NCBI RefSeq assembly: GCF_014145635.1
Contig: NZ_JACHTC010000006.1
Location: 94,008-158,007 of the forward strand
Length of the DNA stretch: 64,000 nt
Source of the DNA: Myroides sp. WP-1
GTDB taxonomy: Bacteria > Bacteroidota > Bacteroidia > Flavobacteriales > Flavobacteriaceae
Reading direction: 5' to 3'
The notes under the pieces are model-generated. The model saw nothing but the letters and a program-made list of their open reading frames with translations. It was not told where the DNA came from and did not search any database. The position numbers and the translations under genes were made by a program. Positions 44,267-53,659 of the stretch are shown here, one piece after another. Each line of letters starts with the position of its first letter. Positions within the stretch are counted from its first letter, which is position 1.

Positions 44267-45277
44267 TTAGTCTAATACAGAATAATCACCAATGCTAATG
44301 TTGGTGTGAATTCCGTTGTATTTTGCGTGATTTCCAATCATTGCATTGTCTAGATTCGCATTTGCAATGTAGGCATGTGTTTGAATCAAACTATTTTTGA
44401 TTGTCGCATTTTCTACTTTAGAATGATCTCCTAAGGAAACATTCGGACCAATCGTTGCATTTTTCAATACCACGTTATCTCCAATATAGCAAGGAGGAAT
44501 GATCGTACTGTTTTCTATTTGAACAGAAGTGGATACGTAATTGCTGTTTTCTGCTTCTAGAAAGTTTAACATGCGGTTATTTGTATCGACAGTTACATCC
44601 TTGTTTCCACAATCCATCCATTCATCTACTTGGCCAGGAACAAAACGCATACCTTTTTGTTTCATGTTTTCTAAGGCATCTGTCAATTGATATTCTCCAC
44701 CTTTAATGATATTATTGTCCAGTAAGAATTCTAATTCTTTGCGTAATGTTTCACCACTTTTGAAGTAGTAAATACCAATAATAGCTAAATCAGAAATAAA
44801 TGTAGCAGGTTTCTCTACAAAATCAACAATCTCATTTTTATCGTTTAATTGCACCACACCAAAAGCGCTAGGATCTTCAACTTGTTTGACCCAAATAACG
44901 CTATCTGCTGTTTTGTCTAAGTTAAAATCAGCACGGAATAGAGTATCAGCATAAGCAACAACAATTGGACCTGTCATACTCTCTTTTGCACATAAAATAG
45001 CATGTGCTGTTCCCAAAGCCTCATTTTGATAACATATAGTCCCTTTTGCACCCAATTTTTCTGCAATTGCAATTAGGTCTTTTTCTGTTTGTTTACCAAA
45101 GCTTTCGTGTATAATGAACGCAATTTCTTCAATCTCGTCATTTAATACTTTTGCAATATCTTCAACTAAACGGTGTACGATAGGCTTACCGGCAATTGGA
45201 ATTAAAGGTTTCGGTGTAGTAAGGGTATGTGGGCGTAAACGGGATCCTCGTCCAGCCATTGGTACAATAATTCTCAT
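44267..45277 (-). CDS. Sugar-1-phosphate nucleotidyltransferase
   Basis: 336 residues. The N-terminal domain has the NTP-binding GRGSRLRPHTLTTPKPLIPI (about 9-28), then EALGTAHAI and VEKPATF. The C-terminal part is a left-handed beta-helix of hexapeptides (e.g. IGDNVVLKNATIGPNVSLG). This is the architecture of glucose-1-phosphate thymidylyl/uridylyltransferase-like enzymes, and the nucleotide and sugar are not certain. It lies 21 bases after dut and may serve surface polysaccharide or lipid A sugars. Confidence 0.85.
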   Translation of the reverse strand: MRIIVPMAGRGSRLRPHTLTTPKPLIPIAGKPIVHRLVEDIAKVLNDEIEEIAFIIHESFGKQTEKDLIAIAEKLGAKGTICYQNEALGTAHAILCAKESMTGPIVVAYADTLFRADFNLDKTADSVIWVKQVEDPSAFGVVQLNDKNEIVDFVEKPATFISDLAIIGIYYFKSGETLRKELEFLLDNNIIKGGEYQLTDALENMKQKGMRFVPGQVDEWMDCGNKDVTVDTNNRMLNFLEAENSNYVSTSVQIENSTIIPPCYIGDNVVLKNATIGPNVSLGDHSKVENATIKNSLIQTHAYIANANLDNAMIGNHAKYNGIHTNISIGDYSVLD

Positions 45278-45298
45278 TTTTTCAGCTTTTTTTTATTT

Positions 45299-45736
45299 TT
45301 ATTTTACTCCAGTGCTTCCAAAACCACCTGTTCCTCTTTCAGTTTCAGATAGTTCGATTGCACTTTCCCATTGAATTTGTTCATATTTTGCAATAACCAT
45401 TTGAGCAATGCGCTCTCCATTTTCAATTACAAAAGGCTCTTTGGATAAATTGACCAAAATAACACCAATCTCTCCTCTGTAATCTGCATCAATAGTACCA
45501 GGTGAATTTAATAAAGTAATTCCCTTCTTTGCTGCTAGACCACTTCTCGGTCTGATTTGAGCCTCGTATCCATCAGGCAATTCAATAAACAATCCTGTAG
45601 GCACGATGGCTCTTTCTAAACTATTTAATGTAATGGGTTCTGAAAGATTGGCTCTTAAATCCATACCTGCTGATTGTGAAGTTTCATAATGAGGGGATGG
45701 ATGCTGTGATTTATTTATAATTTTTACAGATGTCAT
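45299..45736 (-). CDS. dut: dUTP pyrophosphatase
   Basis: 145 residues with all five trimeric dUTPase motifs: [41 protein letters not shown] and [10 protein letters not shown]. It prevents uracil from entering DNA and supplies dUMP. A minus-strand TATATTTG box (45762-45769) lies just upstream. It heads a two-gene unit with the nucleotidyltransferase. Confidence 0.97.
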   Translation of the reverse strand: MTSVKIINKSQHPSPHYETSQSAGMDLRANLSEPITLNSLERAIVPTGLFIELPDGYEAQIRPRSGLAAKKGITLLNSPGTIDADYRGEIGVILVNLSKEPFVIENGERIAQMVIAKYEQIQWESAIELSETERGTGGFGSTGVK

Positions 45737-45761
45737 AAAGAATAGTATTAAAATATGGCAA

Positions 45762-45769
45762 CAAATATA
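45762..45769 (-). promoter_or_regulatory. -7 box (TATATTTG) for dut
   Basis: A minus-strand TAnnTTTG match 25 bases before the ATG at 45736. Confidence 0.4.
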
Positions 45770-45913
45770 AAGTTTTGTTCCGACAATTAGCCTGTCAGCG
45801 AATAGTTTTCAACTCTATTGTAACTGAATTTCTCTAGATGCTGTAGCGTGAATCAAATCGAAAAAAGTGGAGGTAGTCCTATAAAATTTTGTAATTTCGT
45901 TCTTATTTCTCTT

Positions 45914-47401
45914 ATGCAAGACACTCGAAAAATATTTTCACTACACGCCATTCTCAATCGTGTACAGCAAGTTTTTGACGAACTGATGCTGGGCAAATAT
46001 TTTTGGGTTAAGGCAGAGGTGCTGAAAGTAAATAAGGATAGACGTGGACATTATTATTTAGAACTCGTTGAGCAAGTAGAGGATCAAGTTTTAGCCAAAT
46101 GCAGAGCAACGATCTGGAGTAGAAATGTAGAGCGTTGTGTCATTGATGGTGGTGATGATTTGGAAAAAGTTGTCAAAGAAGGCGCTGAAATTCTATGCTA
46201 TGGAGAAGCGCTTTTTCATCCTGTTTTTGGATTTTCCTTGCATGTAATTCATGTTGATTATGCTTTTAGTTTAGGAGAGATTGAAAGAAAAAAGCAACAA
46301 ACTTTAGTGCGATTACAACAGCATAAGTTGATAGACCTGAATAAGCAGATTAAACAACCTTTGGTTGTTCAAAAAATTGCGGTGGTGGCTTCTGTTGGCA
46401 CTTCTGGATACGAAGATTTTGTTCAGCACTTACAACAAAATCCATATAATTTTTCGTTTGAATTAACTTGCTATGATACACAAGTACAAGGAGATGGGGC
46501 TGTGCAGAGTATTGTCAGGCAACTAGAGGTAATTGCTAAGGGAAGTTATGAAGCAGTTGTGCTCATTCGAGGAGGAGGATCAAAGTTTGATTTAGACGTG
46601 TTTAATGCTTATGAGGTCGCGGCAAAGATTGCACAAATGCCTTTTGTTGTTTTTACGGGAATCGGACATGAGACGGATTACACAGTTGTAGATTATGTTG
46701 CTCATACACATTTTAAAACCCCAAGTGCTGTAGCGGCTTTTATTTTAGCCTTGGCTTTGGAATTTGATGTGTTTTTAGCTCAAAGTGCAAAAGGAATACT
46801 AATGCAGAGCCAACGTCTTGTAGAACAAAGTAAATCAACTGTACTTCAACTTGAAGAGAACATAGGTAGAATGAGTAAATTCAGAATCACCGAAAATCAA
46901 GCAGATCTAGAAGCCCAAACAACCGCGCTGTCTTATATTGTGAAACGATTGATTCAACAGGCAACAAATGAATTAAATCTCGTTGAATTAACGTTGAGAG
47001 CAGAGGCGAATAGTTTGTTGAAAAAAGAAGAACACACGTTATTTGATACCTCTACACGGTTGACTTTATGGGCGAAACAGCGTTTAGTGGTAGAACAACA
47101 AAAAATCAATAGGTTAAAAGAAGTGATTTTTGCACGTGTCAAACACAAGATCGCACAAACAAAAGGAGTACTTGGACAGACGGAAGAAATTTTATCTCTT
47201 TATGACTTAGATCACCTTTTAAAAAAAGGATTGGCCGTTGTTCGACATCAAAGTAAGGTTGTAACGGCTTCAACCGTATTACAAAAAGGAGATGAATTAG
47301 AAATAACGCTTTACAATAAGCAATATAAGATAACAATAGATCACATAGAAGAAATAGAGCAATGGAAAAACTTACTTACGAAACCGCAGCAAATGAGTTA
47401 G
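45914..47401 (+). CDS. xseA: Exodeoxyribonuclease VII large subunit
   Basis: The catalytic subunit that degrades single-stranded DNA. OB-fold N-terminus (LGKYFWVKAEVLKVNKDRRGHYYLEL), central domain with IRGGGSKFDLDVFN and GIGHETDYTVVDYVAH, and a long C-terminal coiled coil. I set the start at ATG 45914 (MQDTRKIFSLH, 495 residues); the ATG-less N-terminal extension is unlike the family, and a weak -7 box (AAATTTTG) lies just upstream of this start. Overlaps xseB by 40 bases. Confidence 0.94.
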   Translation: MQDTRKIFSLHAILNRVQQVFDELMLGKYFWVKAEVLKVNKDRRGHYYLELVEQVEDQVLAKCRATIWSRNVERCVIDGGDDLEKVVKEGAEILCYGEALFHPVFGFSLHVIHVDYAFSLGEIERKKQQTLVRLQQHKLIDLNKQIKQPLVVQKIAVVASVGTSGYEDFVQHLQQNPYNFSFELTCYDTQVQGDGAVQSIVRQLEVIAKGSYEAVVLIRGGGSKFDLDVFNAYEVAAKIAQMPFVVFTGIGHETDYTVVDYVAHTHFKTPSAVAAFILALALEFDVFLAQSAKGILMQSQRLVEQSKSTVLQLEENIGRMSKFRITENQADLEAQTTALSYIVKRLIQQATNELNLVELTLRAEANSLLKKEEHTLFDTSTRLTLWAKQRLVVEQQKINRLKEVIFARVKHKIAQTKGVLGQTEEILSLYDLDHLLKKGLAVVRHQSKVVTASTVLQKGDELEITLYNKQYKITIDHIEEIEQWKNLLTKPQQMS

Positions 47402-47556
47402 ATCAAATTTTAACTGCATTGAAAAACGATGAAGTTACGGTAGACGAACTTGCAGAAAAAGTAGAACGCGCTTCTCAGTTGATTGTTTTTTGCAAGAAAA
47501 AATTAACCACAACAGAAGAGAAGATTGAGAAGATCATTGATAAATTAGAACAATAA
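47362..47556 (+). CDS. xseB: Exodeoxyribonuclease VII small subunit
   Basis: 64 residues, a helical hairpin typical of XseB: MEKLTYETAANELDQILTAL and VERASQLIVFCKKKL. It starts inside xseA, overlapping by 40 bases in another frame, which ensures coupled synthesis. A strong terminator ends the pair. Confidence 0.94.
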   Translation: MEKLTYETAANELDQILTALKNDEVTVDELAEKVERASQLIVFCKKKLTTTEEKIEKIIDKLEQ

Positions 47557-47562
47557 GAACAA

Positions 47563-47594
47563 AAAAAGCTTCAAGGATTTCCTTGAAGCTTTTT
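47563..47594. terminator. Bidirectional terminator after xseB
   Basis: AAAAAGCTTCAAGG (47563-47576) and CCTTGAAGCTTTTT (47581-47594) form a perfect stem between convergent genes. Confidence 0.92.
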
Positions 47595-47596
47595 TG

Positions 47597-48943
47597 TTAT
47601 AAATGAGTTGAATTTTTAGTTGAATCCTGGCTATTGGCAATAAACTGCCTTACATCATCAGACGAAGGGAGTTCAAATACTTCCAGGTGAAAGTAGTCAA
47701 TGGCAGCTAAGACATGGTCAAACATATCGGCCATAACAGTTTCGTAAAAAGCCCAAACGGTACTATTGGTAAACATATATAATTCTATAGGTAGTCCGTG
47801 CTCTGTTGGTTGTAAGTGACGAACCATCAAATGATATTCTTTGTGTATGTTTGGATTTTGTTGTGCATAGCGCAATACATAAGCTCGAAATAAACCAATA
47901 TTTGTCATACGACGACCATTAACTGGCATTGATTGATCGGCATTGGTATTGATATTGTATTCGTCAATTTCTTTTTGACGTTCTTCAATATACGGTTTTA
48001 ATAATTGAATTTTCTTTAATTCATTGATTTCTGAAGGCTCTAAAAAGCGGATAGAGGACATCTTGATATTGATACTTCTCTTAATTCGCCTTCCCCCTGA
48101 AACTTGCATGCCGCGGTAGTTTTTGAAGGAGTCACTAATCAGTAAATAAGTGGGAATAGTGGTAATAGTCTTGTCGAAGTTTTGCACTTTTACAGTACTA
48201 AGGTTGATCTCTAAAACTGTTCCATCTGCTCCAAATTTAGCCATTTCAATCCAATCCCCTACGCGAACCATATCGTTGGTAGACACCTGTATACTAGCTA
48301 CAAATCCCATGATAGTATCCTTGAAAACCAACATTAAAATCGCAGAGGCAGCCCCTAGAGATACTAGAAACTTAACAGGATCTTTACCCGTTAGGGTAGA
48401 AAAAATAATTACTCCTGCAAAGAAGTAAAGAATAATACTCGCAACTTGTGTATAGCTATCGATGGGTTTATCTGCTAAGCTTGGTTTGGTTTTGGCGTAA
48501 TCTCGTACCGTACGGATGATCGATCGACAAAGTAACGTGATGACCACAACAAATAAAATATTCGTTAGTGATAGCACAAAATTGATCACATTGGGGAATC
48601 CCATGAAGAAAATGGGAAATAAGATACGCGCCAAGGCCACTGGAATAAAATGGGTGATATTGTGCAATACCTTATTGTTGATGATGATATCATCTAATTG
48701 TGTTTTACTTAAGGCAGCGTATTTTCGCGCAATAACGATGAAGATGTTTTTTAGAATGTAATCTAAAGTAAACATAACAAGTGAAAATGCCAGAAGTAGC
48801 GCTATTGTCGTTACGATATGTGTTTCGTGAACTTCTAGATGCAAAAATTTCAAATGATCAAAAAACCACTTATAAATACCATTCAATTGACTAAAATCGA
48901 TGATATCATTGATGTTTTTTTGGCTTAAAGATAAGGGGAACAT
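47597..48943 (-). CDS. Mechanosensitive channel, MscS family (YbdG-like)
   Basis: 448 residues with five membrane helices; the last, Gly/Ala-rich (FLVSLGAASAILMLVFKDTIMGFVAS, about 192-217), is the MscS pore helix. The beta domain VRVGDWIEM and the cytoplasmic part with an insertion after RRIKRSI place it in the longer YbdG/MscM-type group. It protects against osmotic down-shock. Confidence 0.9.
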   Translation of the reverse strand: MFPLSLSQKNINDIIDFSQLNGIYKWFFDHLKFLHLEVHETHIVTTIALLLAFSLVMFTLDYILKNIFIVIARKYAALSKTQLDDIIINNKVLHNITHFIPVALARILFPIFFMGFPNVINFVLSLTNILFVVVITLLCRSIIRTVRDYAKTKPSLADKPIDSYTQVASIILYFFAGVIIFSTLTGKDPVKFLVSLGAASAILMLVFKDTIMGFVASIQVSTNDMVRVGDWIEMAKFGADGTVLEINLSTVKVQNFDKTITTIPTYLLISDSFKNYRGMQVSGGRRIKRSINIKMSSIRFLEPSEINELKKIQLLKPYIEERQKEIDEYNINTNADQSMPVNGRRMTNIGLFRAYVLRYAQQNPNIHKEYHLMVRHLQPTEHGLPIELYMFTNSTVWAFYETVMADMFDHVLAAIDYFHLEVFELPSSDDVRQFIANSQDSTKNSTHL

Positions 48944-49048
48944 TGTCGTTTGTTTTTTGATTGAAAAAAGGCAAGTTAACTAATAAAAATTAGTTTATGT
49001 GTTAATAAGATGGCAAATTGAACTTTATTAATCGCAAAATAATTTAAA

Positions 49049-49081
49049 AAAAGCACTATAATATGTGGTTATAGTGCTTTT
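49049..49081 (-). terminator. Terminator after the OmpA-like gene
   Basis: AAAAGCACTATAA (49049-49061) and TTATAGTGCTTTT (49069-49081), a perfect 13-bp stem with a T-run on the minus strand. Confidence 0.9.
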
Positions 49082-49100
49082 GAATTTGGTGAAATAAACG

Positions 49101-50003
49101 TTATAGTTGATTCAACATTTCGTTTATTTTATCTAAATTAGGCGTTAGAATAACTTCAATACGTCTGTTTTTGGCTTTACCTTCATTAGAGGTATTACTC
49201 ATTAAAGGGGCATATTCACTTCGTCCAGCAGCCGTCAAATTCTTTTTGTCGATTGATCCATTCTCCGTTAAGATAGCAACAATAGCTAAAGCGCGTTTGG
49301 TGGATAAATCCCAATTGTTTTGAACACCATCACCTAAGTTTCCTAAGACCTTGTCATTATCTGTGTGACCTTCGATAAGAACAGCTATATCAGGATTAAG
49401 GGCTAGAACTTTACCTAGTTCTACCACCGCTTGACGACCTTCGTCATTTACTGCCCAACTCCCTGACTTGAAAAGTAATTTATTCTCCATCGATACATAG
49501 ACTTTTCCATTCTTTTGTTCAATTGTAAGTCCTCTTCCTTCAAACGCATTTAACGCTTGAGAGAGATTGTCTCTTAGTGCTTTCATCTGTTTGTCATTGG
49601 CCGCTAAGATTGCTTCTAATTCTTGAACGCGTTTTGATTTTAAATCTAATTCCGCCTGTGCTTTTGCCAAACGAGCAGCTTCAGCTTGTAAAGATTCTTC
49701 GCTGTGTTTTTCTAAATTAGTATACGAGCTTTGCAAATCTTGAAGACGGTGTTGTGCAGCGGAAATCTCTGCATTTAAATTTTGTCGCTCTTGTTGCAAA
49801 TCTTTAAGTTGTTGGGCCAATTGTTTCTTTGCTTGCTCTAAGTCACTCATCGAGCTATTTAAAGTGGTTAAATCATCCGATAGTCGTTGATTTTCTTCAA
49901 GTGCACTTTGATACTGTTGATCGAGTTCGTTGTATAGCCTTCTTGTTACGCAAGAGGAAAGTAAAAGTATAGCGAATAAGCCGATGGAAAGTCTTTTTAT
50001 CAT
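49101..50003 (-). CDS. OmpA-family lipoprotein
   Basis: 300 residues: lipobox LLSSC (Cys about 18) followed by VTRRLY, with no acidic signal; a coiled-coil region (about 25-165), then the OmpA peptidoglycan-binding domain with EGHTDND, LSTKRALAIVAIL and AAGRSEYAPL. It anchors the outer membrane to the wall. It starts 26 bases after xth and is probably cotranscribed. Confidence 0.9.
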   Translation of the reverse strand: MIKRLSIGLFAILLLSSCVTRRLYNELDQQYQSALEENQRLSDDLTTLNSSMSDLEQAKKQLAQQLKDLQQERQNLNAEISAAQHRLQDLQSSYTNLEKHSEESLQAEAARLAKAQAELDLKSKRVQELEAILAANDKQMKALRDNLSQALNAFEGRGLTIEQKNGKVYVSMENKLLFKSGSWAVNDEGRQAVVELGKVLALNPDIAVLIEGHTDNDKVLGNLGDGVQNNWDLSTKRALAIVAILTENGSIDKKNLTAAGRSEYAPLMSNTSNEGKAKNRRIEVILTPNLDKINEMLNQL

Positions 50004-50029
50004 GGAATGGGGTGTGTTTATAAGTGAGA

Positions 50030-50797
50030 TTATTCGTTGATTTCTACAACAATCGGACAGTGGTCTGAGTGTTTGACATCTTGTAAAATTGCAGCATTAC
50101 ACACGCGATCTTGCATTGGTTCAGATACCATGTTATAGTCAATTCTCCATCCTTTGTTGTTGTTTCTTGCATTAGCGCGATACGTCCACCAACTATATTG
50201 GTGTGGCTCGGTATTGAACATGCGGAAACTATCGATAAAACCATGGGCAACAAACTTGTCAACCCACGCTCTTTCTTCAGGTAAAAAACCAGATACTTTC
50301 GCGTTGCGGACAGGATCGTGAATATCGATGGCCTTGTGACAAATATTATAATCTCCACAGATGATTAGGTTGGGGATTTCTTTTTTCAACGTTTGAATGT
50401 AGTCGAAAAAGTCATCCATGTATTGATATTTAAAATCCAATCGATCAATATTCGATGCCGATGGAAGATATAAGGACATAACCGAAAATGAATCAAAATC
50501 AACACGGAGATTTCTACCTTCAAAATCCATGTAGTCAATACCCGTTCCATAGGTGATGTGATTGGGTTTTTCTTTACAAAAAATGGCAACTCCACTATAT
50601 CCAGCTTTTTGAGCTGAAAAATAGTATTGATATGGATATCCTGCTAACGTAATTTCGTCTGTTGGAATTTGATCTTCTTTTGCTTTGGTTTCTTGTATAC
50701 AGATGATATCTGCGTTTTCTTCCTGCATCCAATCAAGTAAACCTTTTTTTATTGCAGCGCGAATCCCGTTGACATTATAGGATATGATTTTTTTCAT
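50030..50797 (-). CDS. xth: Exodeoxyribonuclease III
   Basis: A base-excision repair AP endonuclease/3'-exonuclease. 255 residues from ATG 50797 (MKKIISYNVNGIRAA). Catalytic residues appear in QETKAKEDQ, CGDYNICH and KHSDHCPIVVEI; the WRIDYNMVS motif is intact. An upstream start at 50851 would lie beyond the -7 box (50821-50828). Confidence 0.95.
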   Translation of the reverse strand: MKKIISYNVNGIRAAIKKGLLDWMQEENADIICIQETKAKEDQIPTDEITLAGYPYQYYFSAQKAGYSGVAIFCKEKPNHITYGTGIDYMDFEGRNLRVDFDSFSVMSLYLPSASNIDRLDFKYQYMDDFFDYIQTLKKEIPNLIICGDYNICHKAIDIHDPVRNAKVSGFLPEERAWVDKFVAHGFIDSFRMFNTEPHQYSWWTYRANARNNNKGWRIDYNMVSEPMQDRVCNAAILQDVKHSDHCPIVVEINE

Positions 50798-50820
50798 TTT
50801 GCGTATTTTTGTGTGAAAAC

Positions 50821-50828
50821 CAAAAATA
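50821..50828 (-). promoter_or_regulatory. -7 box (TATTTTTG) for xth
   Basis: A minus-strand TAnnTTTG match 23 bases before the ATG at 50797, supporting that start. Confidence 0.45.
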
Positions 50829-50851
50829 GAAAAAATATGTTTTATTCTCAT

Positions 50852-51132
50852 TTAAAAGCTTGTTATAGGTGATATTTTAATCTTTAATTAGCATTCGCAC
50901 CAGACTAGGGCAATCGGTGGTCTGGCGATTGGAGAGGAATACTGCGCTTGGAATTGCAAATTTGCAGAGGAATGATGGAAGAAGTAAAAAGACTTTTGAA
51001 GCGTAGCGTAAGAATCTCAAAAGGAAAAGAGATATCTTTTTTTTAATCAGTGATTTAGGTTTTTATCTTCAATATGACTAAGGATATGCGGGCAAGGTTG
51101 ATAAAATAAAATAGATTACCTAAAGATTTTAG
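50852..51132. other. Structured intergenic region without a gene
   Basis: About 280 bases with several self-complementary parts: CCAGAC and GTCTGG, CAATCG and CGATTG (overlapping each other), the 12-bp palindrome TGCAAATTTGCA, and CTTTTGA with TCAAAAG, followed by an AAAAGA-GATA-TCTTTT stem and T-run (51025-51044). No ORF with a start codon is convincing. It could be a small RNA or an old mobile remnant. Confidence 0.4.
51025..51044 (+). terminator. Weak terminator-like hairpin
   Basis: AAAAGA (51025-51030), loop GATA, TCTTTT (51035-51040), then T. Only one G-C pair, so strength is doubtful. Confidence 0.3.
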
Positions 51133-51140
51133 TATATTTG
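51133..51140 (+). promoter_or_regulatory. -7 box (TATATTTG) for the acyltransferase
   Basis: A TAnnTTTG match 22 bases before ATG 51163. Confidence 0.4.
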
Positions 51141-51162
51141 TCTTACTTAAATTTTGAAATTG

Positions 51163-52986
51163 ATGGGGTTAGTAACAGCTAAGGAAGTAGCGAAAGCGAT
51201 TAATGTGGACAAGTATGGTATATTTGGTACTTTTACCGGGTGGTTGCTTATGAAAACGCTTAAGGTTACCACATTAAATAAGATTTACGATAGAAATAAA
51301 CATTTAGAAGATTTGGAGTTTTTGAATTCGATTTTAGAAGAATTTCAAATAGAGTTTCAAATTGATCCTGAGGAATTAAAGCGATTACCTAAAAAAGGTC
51401 CTTATATAACGATATCAAATCACCCACTGGGAGGAATTGATGGTATTTTATTGTTGAAATTGATGTTAGAGCACGATCCTAATTTTAAGATCATTGCTAA
51501 CTTTTTATTGCATCGTATCGAGCCTTTGAAGCCATACATTATGCCTGTCAATCCGTTTGAAAATAATAAAGATGTAAAGTCAAGTGTTTTAGGACTAAAA
51601 GAAACGCTGAGACATTTAAGTGATGGAAAACCTTTGGGTATTTTTCCGGCAGGAGAAGTGTCGACCTATAAAGATGATCGTTTGGTTGTTGATAAACCAT
51701 GGGAAGAAGGCGCAATTAAGCTGATAAAAAAAGCCAATGTCCCCGTTGTTCCTATTTACTTTCATGCAAAAAACAGTAAATTATTTTACTTTTTATCTCA
51801 GATCAATCCCACTTTACGTACAGCAAAGTTGCCTTCTGAATTGCTAACGCAAAAAGATCGTGTAATAAAAGTGCGTATTGGGCGACCAATATCTGTAGAA
51901 GAACAAAATGAACATTATGATTTGAGCGATTACGGTAATTTCTTGCGTTTTAAAACGTATTTATTATCCAATGCTTACAAAGATGAGGACTCCCGTAAGT
52001 GGATTAAGGTTCCTTCTTTTAATTTTAAATTTCCAAAGATGGTAAAGGACATCGTCCCTCCACAACCCCTTGATAGAATCAAACAAGAAATTGAAGTTTT
52101 ACGCGAAAAAGATTTCCGTTTACTGCAAAGTAAAAATTATGAAGTCTTCTTGTGTAAATCGGATATGATTCCCACAATATTATTAGAACTTGGTCGACTG
52201 AGAGAAGTTACTTTTCGCGAAGTCGGTGAAGGAACGAATAATGAACTCGATTTAGATCAATATGACAAATATTATCACCATATGTTTCTATGGGATAGCG
52301 AAGCAGAACAGATTTGTGGCGCTTATCGCATGGGATTAGGGTCTGAAATCTATAAAAAATACGGTATAAACGGTTTTTATCTTAATGAGTTATTCCGTTT
52401 TGAATCTGAATTGTACCCGATGATGGCACAATCCATCGAAATGGGACGTGCTTTTATTATTAAAGATTATCAACAAAAACCAATGCCGTTGTTTTTACTG
52501 TGGAAGGGAATTGTGCATACAACCTTGCGCTTTCCAGAACACCAGTACTTAATCGGTGGAGTGAGTATAAGTAATCAATTCTCTGATTTTTCAAAATCAT
52601 TGATGATTGAATTTATGCGCTCACATTATTTTGATCCTTTTATTGCACAATATGTTACTCCTAAAATGGAATACAAAGTAAACTTAAAGGATGCGGATAA
52701 AGATTTAATCTTTAATGAAACCGAATCGGATTTGAATAAGTTTGATAAGATTATTGAAGATGTTGAACCTGCAAAATTAAGAGTTCCTGTTTTGATCAAG
52801 AAATATATCAAGCAAAATGCAAAGGTCATTGCGTTTAATGTGGATCCCCTGTTTAATAATGCAATCGACGGACTAATGTATATTAAGATTGCAGATTTGC
52901 CTGAAAGTACGGTGAAACCTGTGATGGAAGAATTTGAGGCAGAACTCGAACGAAAAATTCAAGAAGAAGCGAATAAGTTTAATTAG
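51163..52986 (+). CDS. Two-domain acyltransferase (OlsF-like, PlsC + GNAT)
   Basis: 607 residues from ATG 51163 (a TTG at 51154 adds three codons). The N-terminal part is a PlsC-type O-acyltransferase: the NHPLGGIDG motif (85-93), FPAGEVS and VPVVPIYF. The C-terminal part (about 325-490) has the pattern of OlsB/hemolysin-type N-acyltransferases, with REVTFREVGEG, YRMGLG and EMGRAFI. This order is that of bifunctional OlsF, which makes ornithine lipids; glycine or other amino-acid lipids are possible in flavobacteria. The PlsC motif has five, not four, residues between His and Asp. Confidence 0.82.
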   Translation: MGLVTAKEVAKAINVDKYGIFGTFTGWLLMKTLKVTTLNKIYDRNKHLEDLEFLNSILEEFQIEFQIDPEELKRLPKKGPYITISNHPLGGIDGILLLKLMLEHDPNFKIIANFLLHRIEPLKPYIMPVNPFENNKDVKSSVLGLKETLRHLSDGKPLGIFPAGEVSTYKDDRLVVDKPWEEGAIKLIKKANVPVVPIYFHAKNSKLFYFLSQINPTLRTAKLPSELLTQKDRVIKVRIGRPISVEEQNEHYDLSDYGNFLRFKTYLLSNAYKDEDSRKWIKVPSFNFKFPKMVKDIVPPQPLDRIKQEIEVLREKDFRLLQSKNYEVFLCKSDMIPTILLELGRLREVTFREVGEGTNNELDLDQYDKYYHHMFLWDSEAEQICGAYRMGLGSEIYKKYGINGFYLNELFRFESELYPMMAQSIEMGRAFIIKDYQQKPMPLFLLWKGIVHTTLRFPEHQYLIGGVSISNQFSDFSKSLMIEFMRSHYFDPFIAQYVTPKMEYKVNLKDADKDLIFNETESDLNKFDKIIEDVEPAKLRVPVLIKKYIKQNAKVIAFNVDPLFNNAIDGLMYIKIADLPESTVKPVMEEFEAELERKIQEEANKFN

Positions 52987-52994
52987 AAATATAT

Positions 52995-53024
52995 AAAAAA
53001 CACCTAATTTGAGGTGTTTTTTTT
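52995..53024 (+). terminator. Terminator after the acyltransferase
   Basis: AAAAAACACCT (52995-53005) pairs with AGGTGTTTTTT (53012-53022), followed by T. Confidence 0.9.
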
Positions 53025-53105
53025 GTTTTTAAAAGAATTGTATTAATAGAGTTGTTGTTTTTTTGTTGTTTTTGCGTTCTATTAGATAATTTTTTTGGTT
53101 ATTGG

Positions 53106-53135
53106 TTGCATAATGTAAAAAAAAAGCTATTTTTG
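53106..53135 (+). promoter_or_regulatory. Full Bacteroidota promoter, -33 and -7
   Basis: TTG at 53106-53108 and TATTTTTG at 53128-53135, exactly 19 bases apart, matching TTG-N19-TAnnTTTG at every defined base. The lipoprotein start is 25 bases downstream. Confidence 0.7.
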
Positions 53136-53159
53136 AGTTGTTAAATAAAAGTGAAAGCA

Positions 53160-53600
53160 ATGTTCAGAAAAGTTAAGTTTATTTTAGTATGTGCAGTTCT
53201 TGCAATGGGTGCTACAGCTTGTAGTACAGATAATGACAGTGATCCAAAACCAACCTTGAAGAGCGAGGTTTACGACGTAACTGTCGAAATAACTGATGAA
53301 GTTTATTTGAAAACAATTGCCGTAAATAAGTCAAGTAGTACGAAAGTAACGACAGATTATATGTGGAATACAGAAAGTGATATTCCTGTAGTAGTTGACC
53401 CTAATGCACCGCTTCCGGAAAAAGTGAAGAAATGGACTAAAAGTTATTCTAAAACTAGTGCTGAATTTATTAATGTTTTGGTAGAAGGAACTGCTGAAAA
53501 CGCTGGAGAATTTGCGTTAATTACCATTGCGAAAGAAGGAGATACTATTGTTAATAGAAAAGCTTCTGGTAAAAAGATACTTTTAGAAGTAGGATTCTAA
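53160..53600 (+). CDS. Small surface lipoprotein, unknown function
   Basis: 146 residues from ATG 53160; a GTG three codons earlier is possible. The signal peptide ends in the lipobox GATAC followed by STDNDSD, an acidic surface-type signal. The mature part reads as a small beta-rich domain (YDVTVEITDEVYLKTI, FALITIAKEGDTIV). I do not recognise the family. It has an excellent promoter and terminator of its own. Confidence 0.72.
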   Translation: MFRKVKFILVCAVLAMGATACSTDNDSDPKPTLKSEVYDVTVEITDEVYLKTIAVNKSSSTKVTTDYMWNTESDIPVVVDPNAPLPEKVKKWTKSYSKTSAEFINVLVEGTAENAGEFALITIAKEGDTIVNRKASGKKILLEVGF

Positions 53601-53626
53601 ATAATTTAAAATATAAATTTCATAAA

Positions 53627-53653
53627 AGAGGGTGACCTTTTGGGGCACCCTCT
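53627..53653. terminator. Bidirectional terminator
   Basis: AGAGGGTG (53627-53634) pairs with CACCCTCT (53646-53653), between convergent genes. Confidence 0.85.
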
Positions 53654-53659
53654 TACTTT

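Noticed and set aside
48978..48995. AACTAAT-AAAA-ATTAGTT inverted repeat before the MscS-type gene
   Set aside because: Low-GC stem with no T-run; such dyads are expected by chance in AT-rich spacers.
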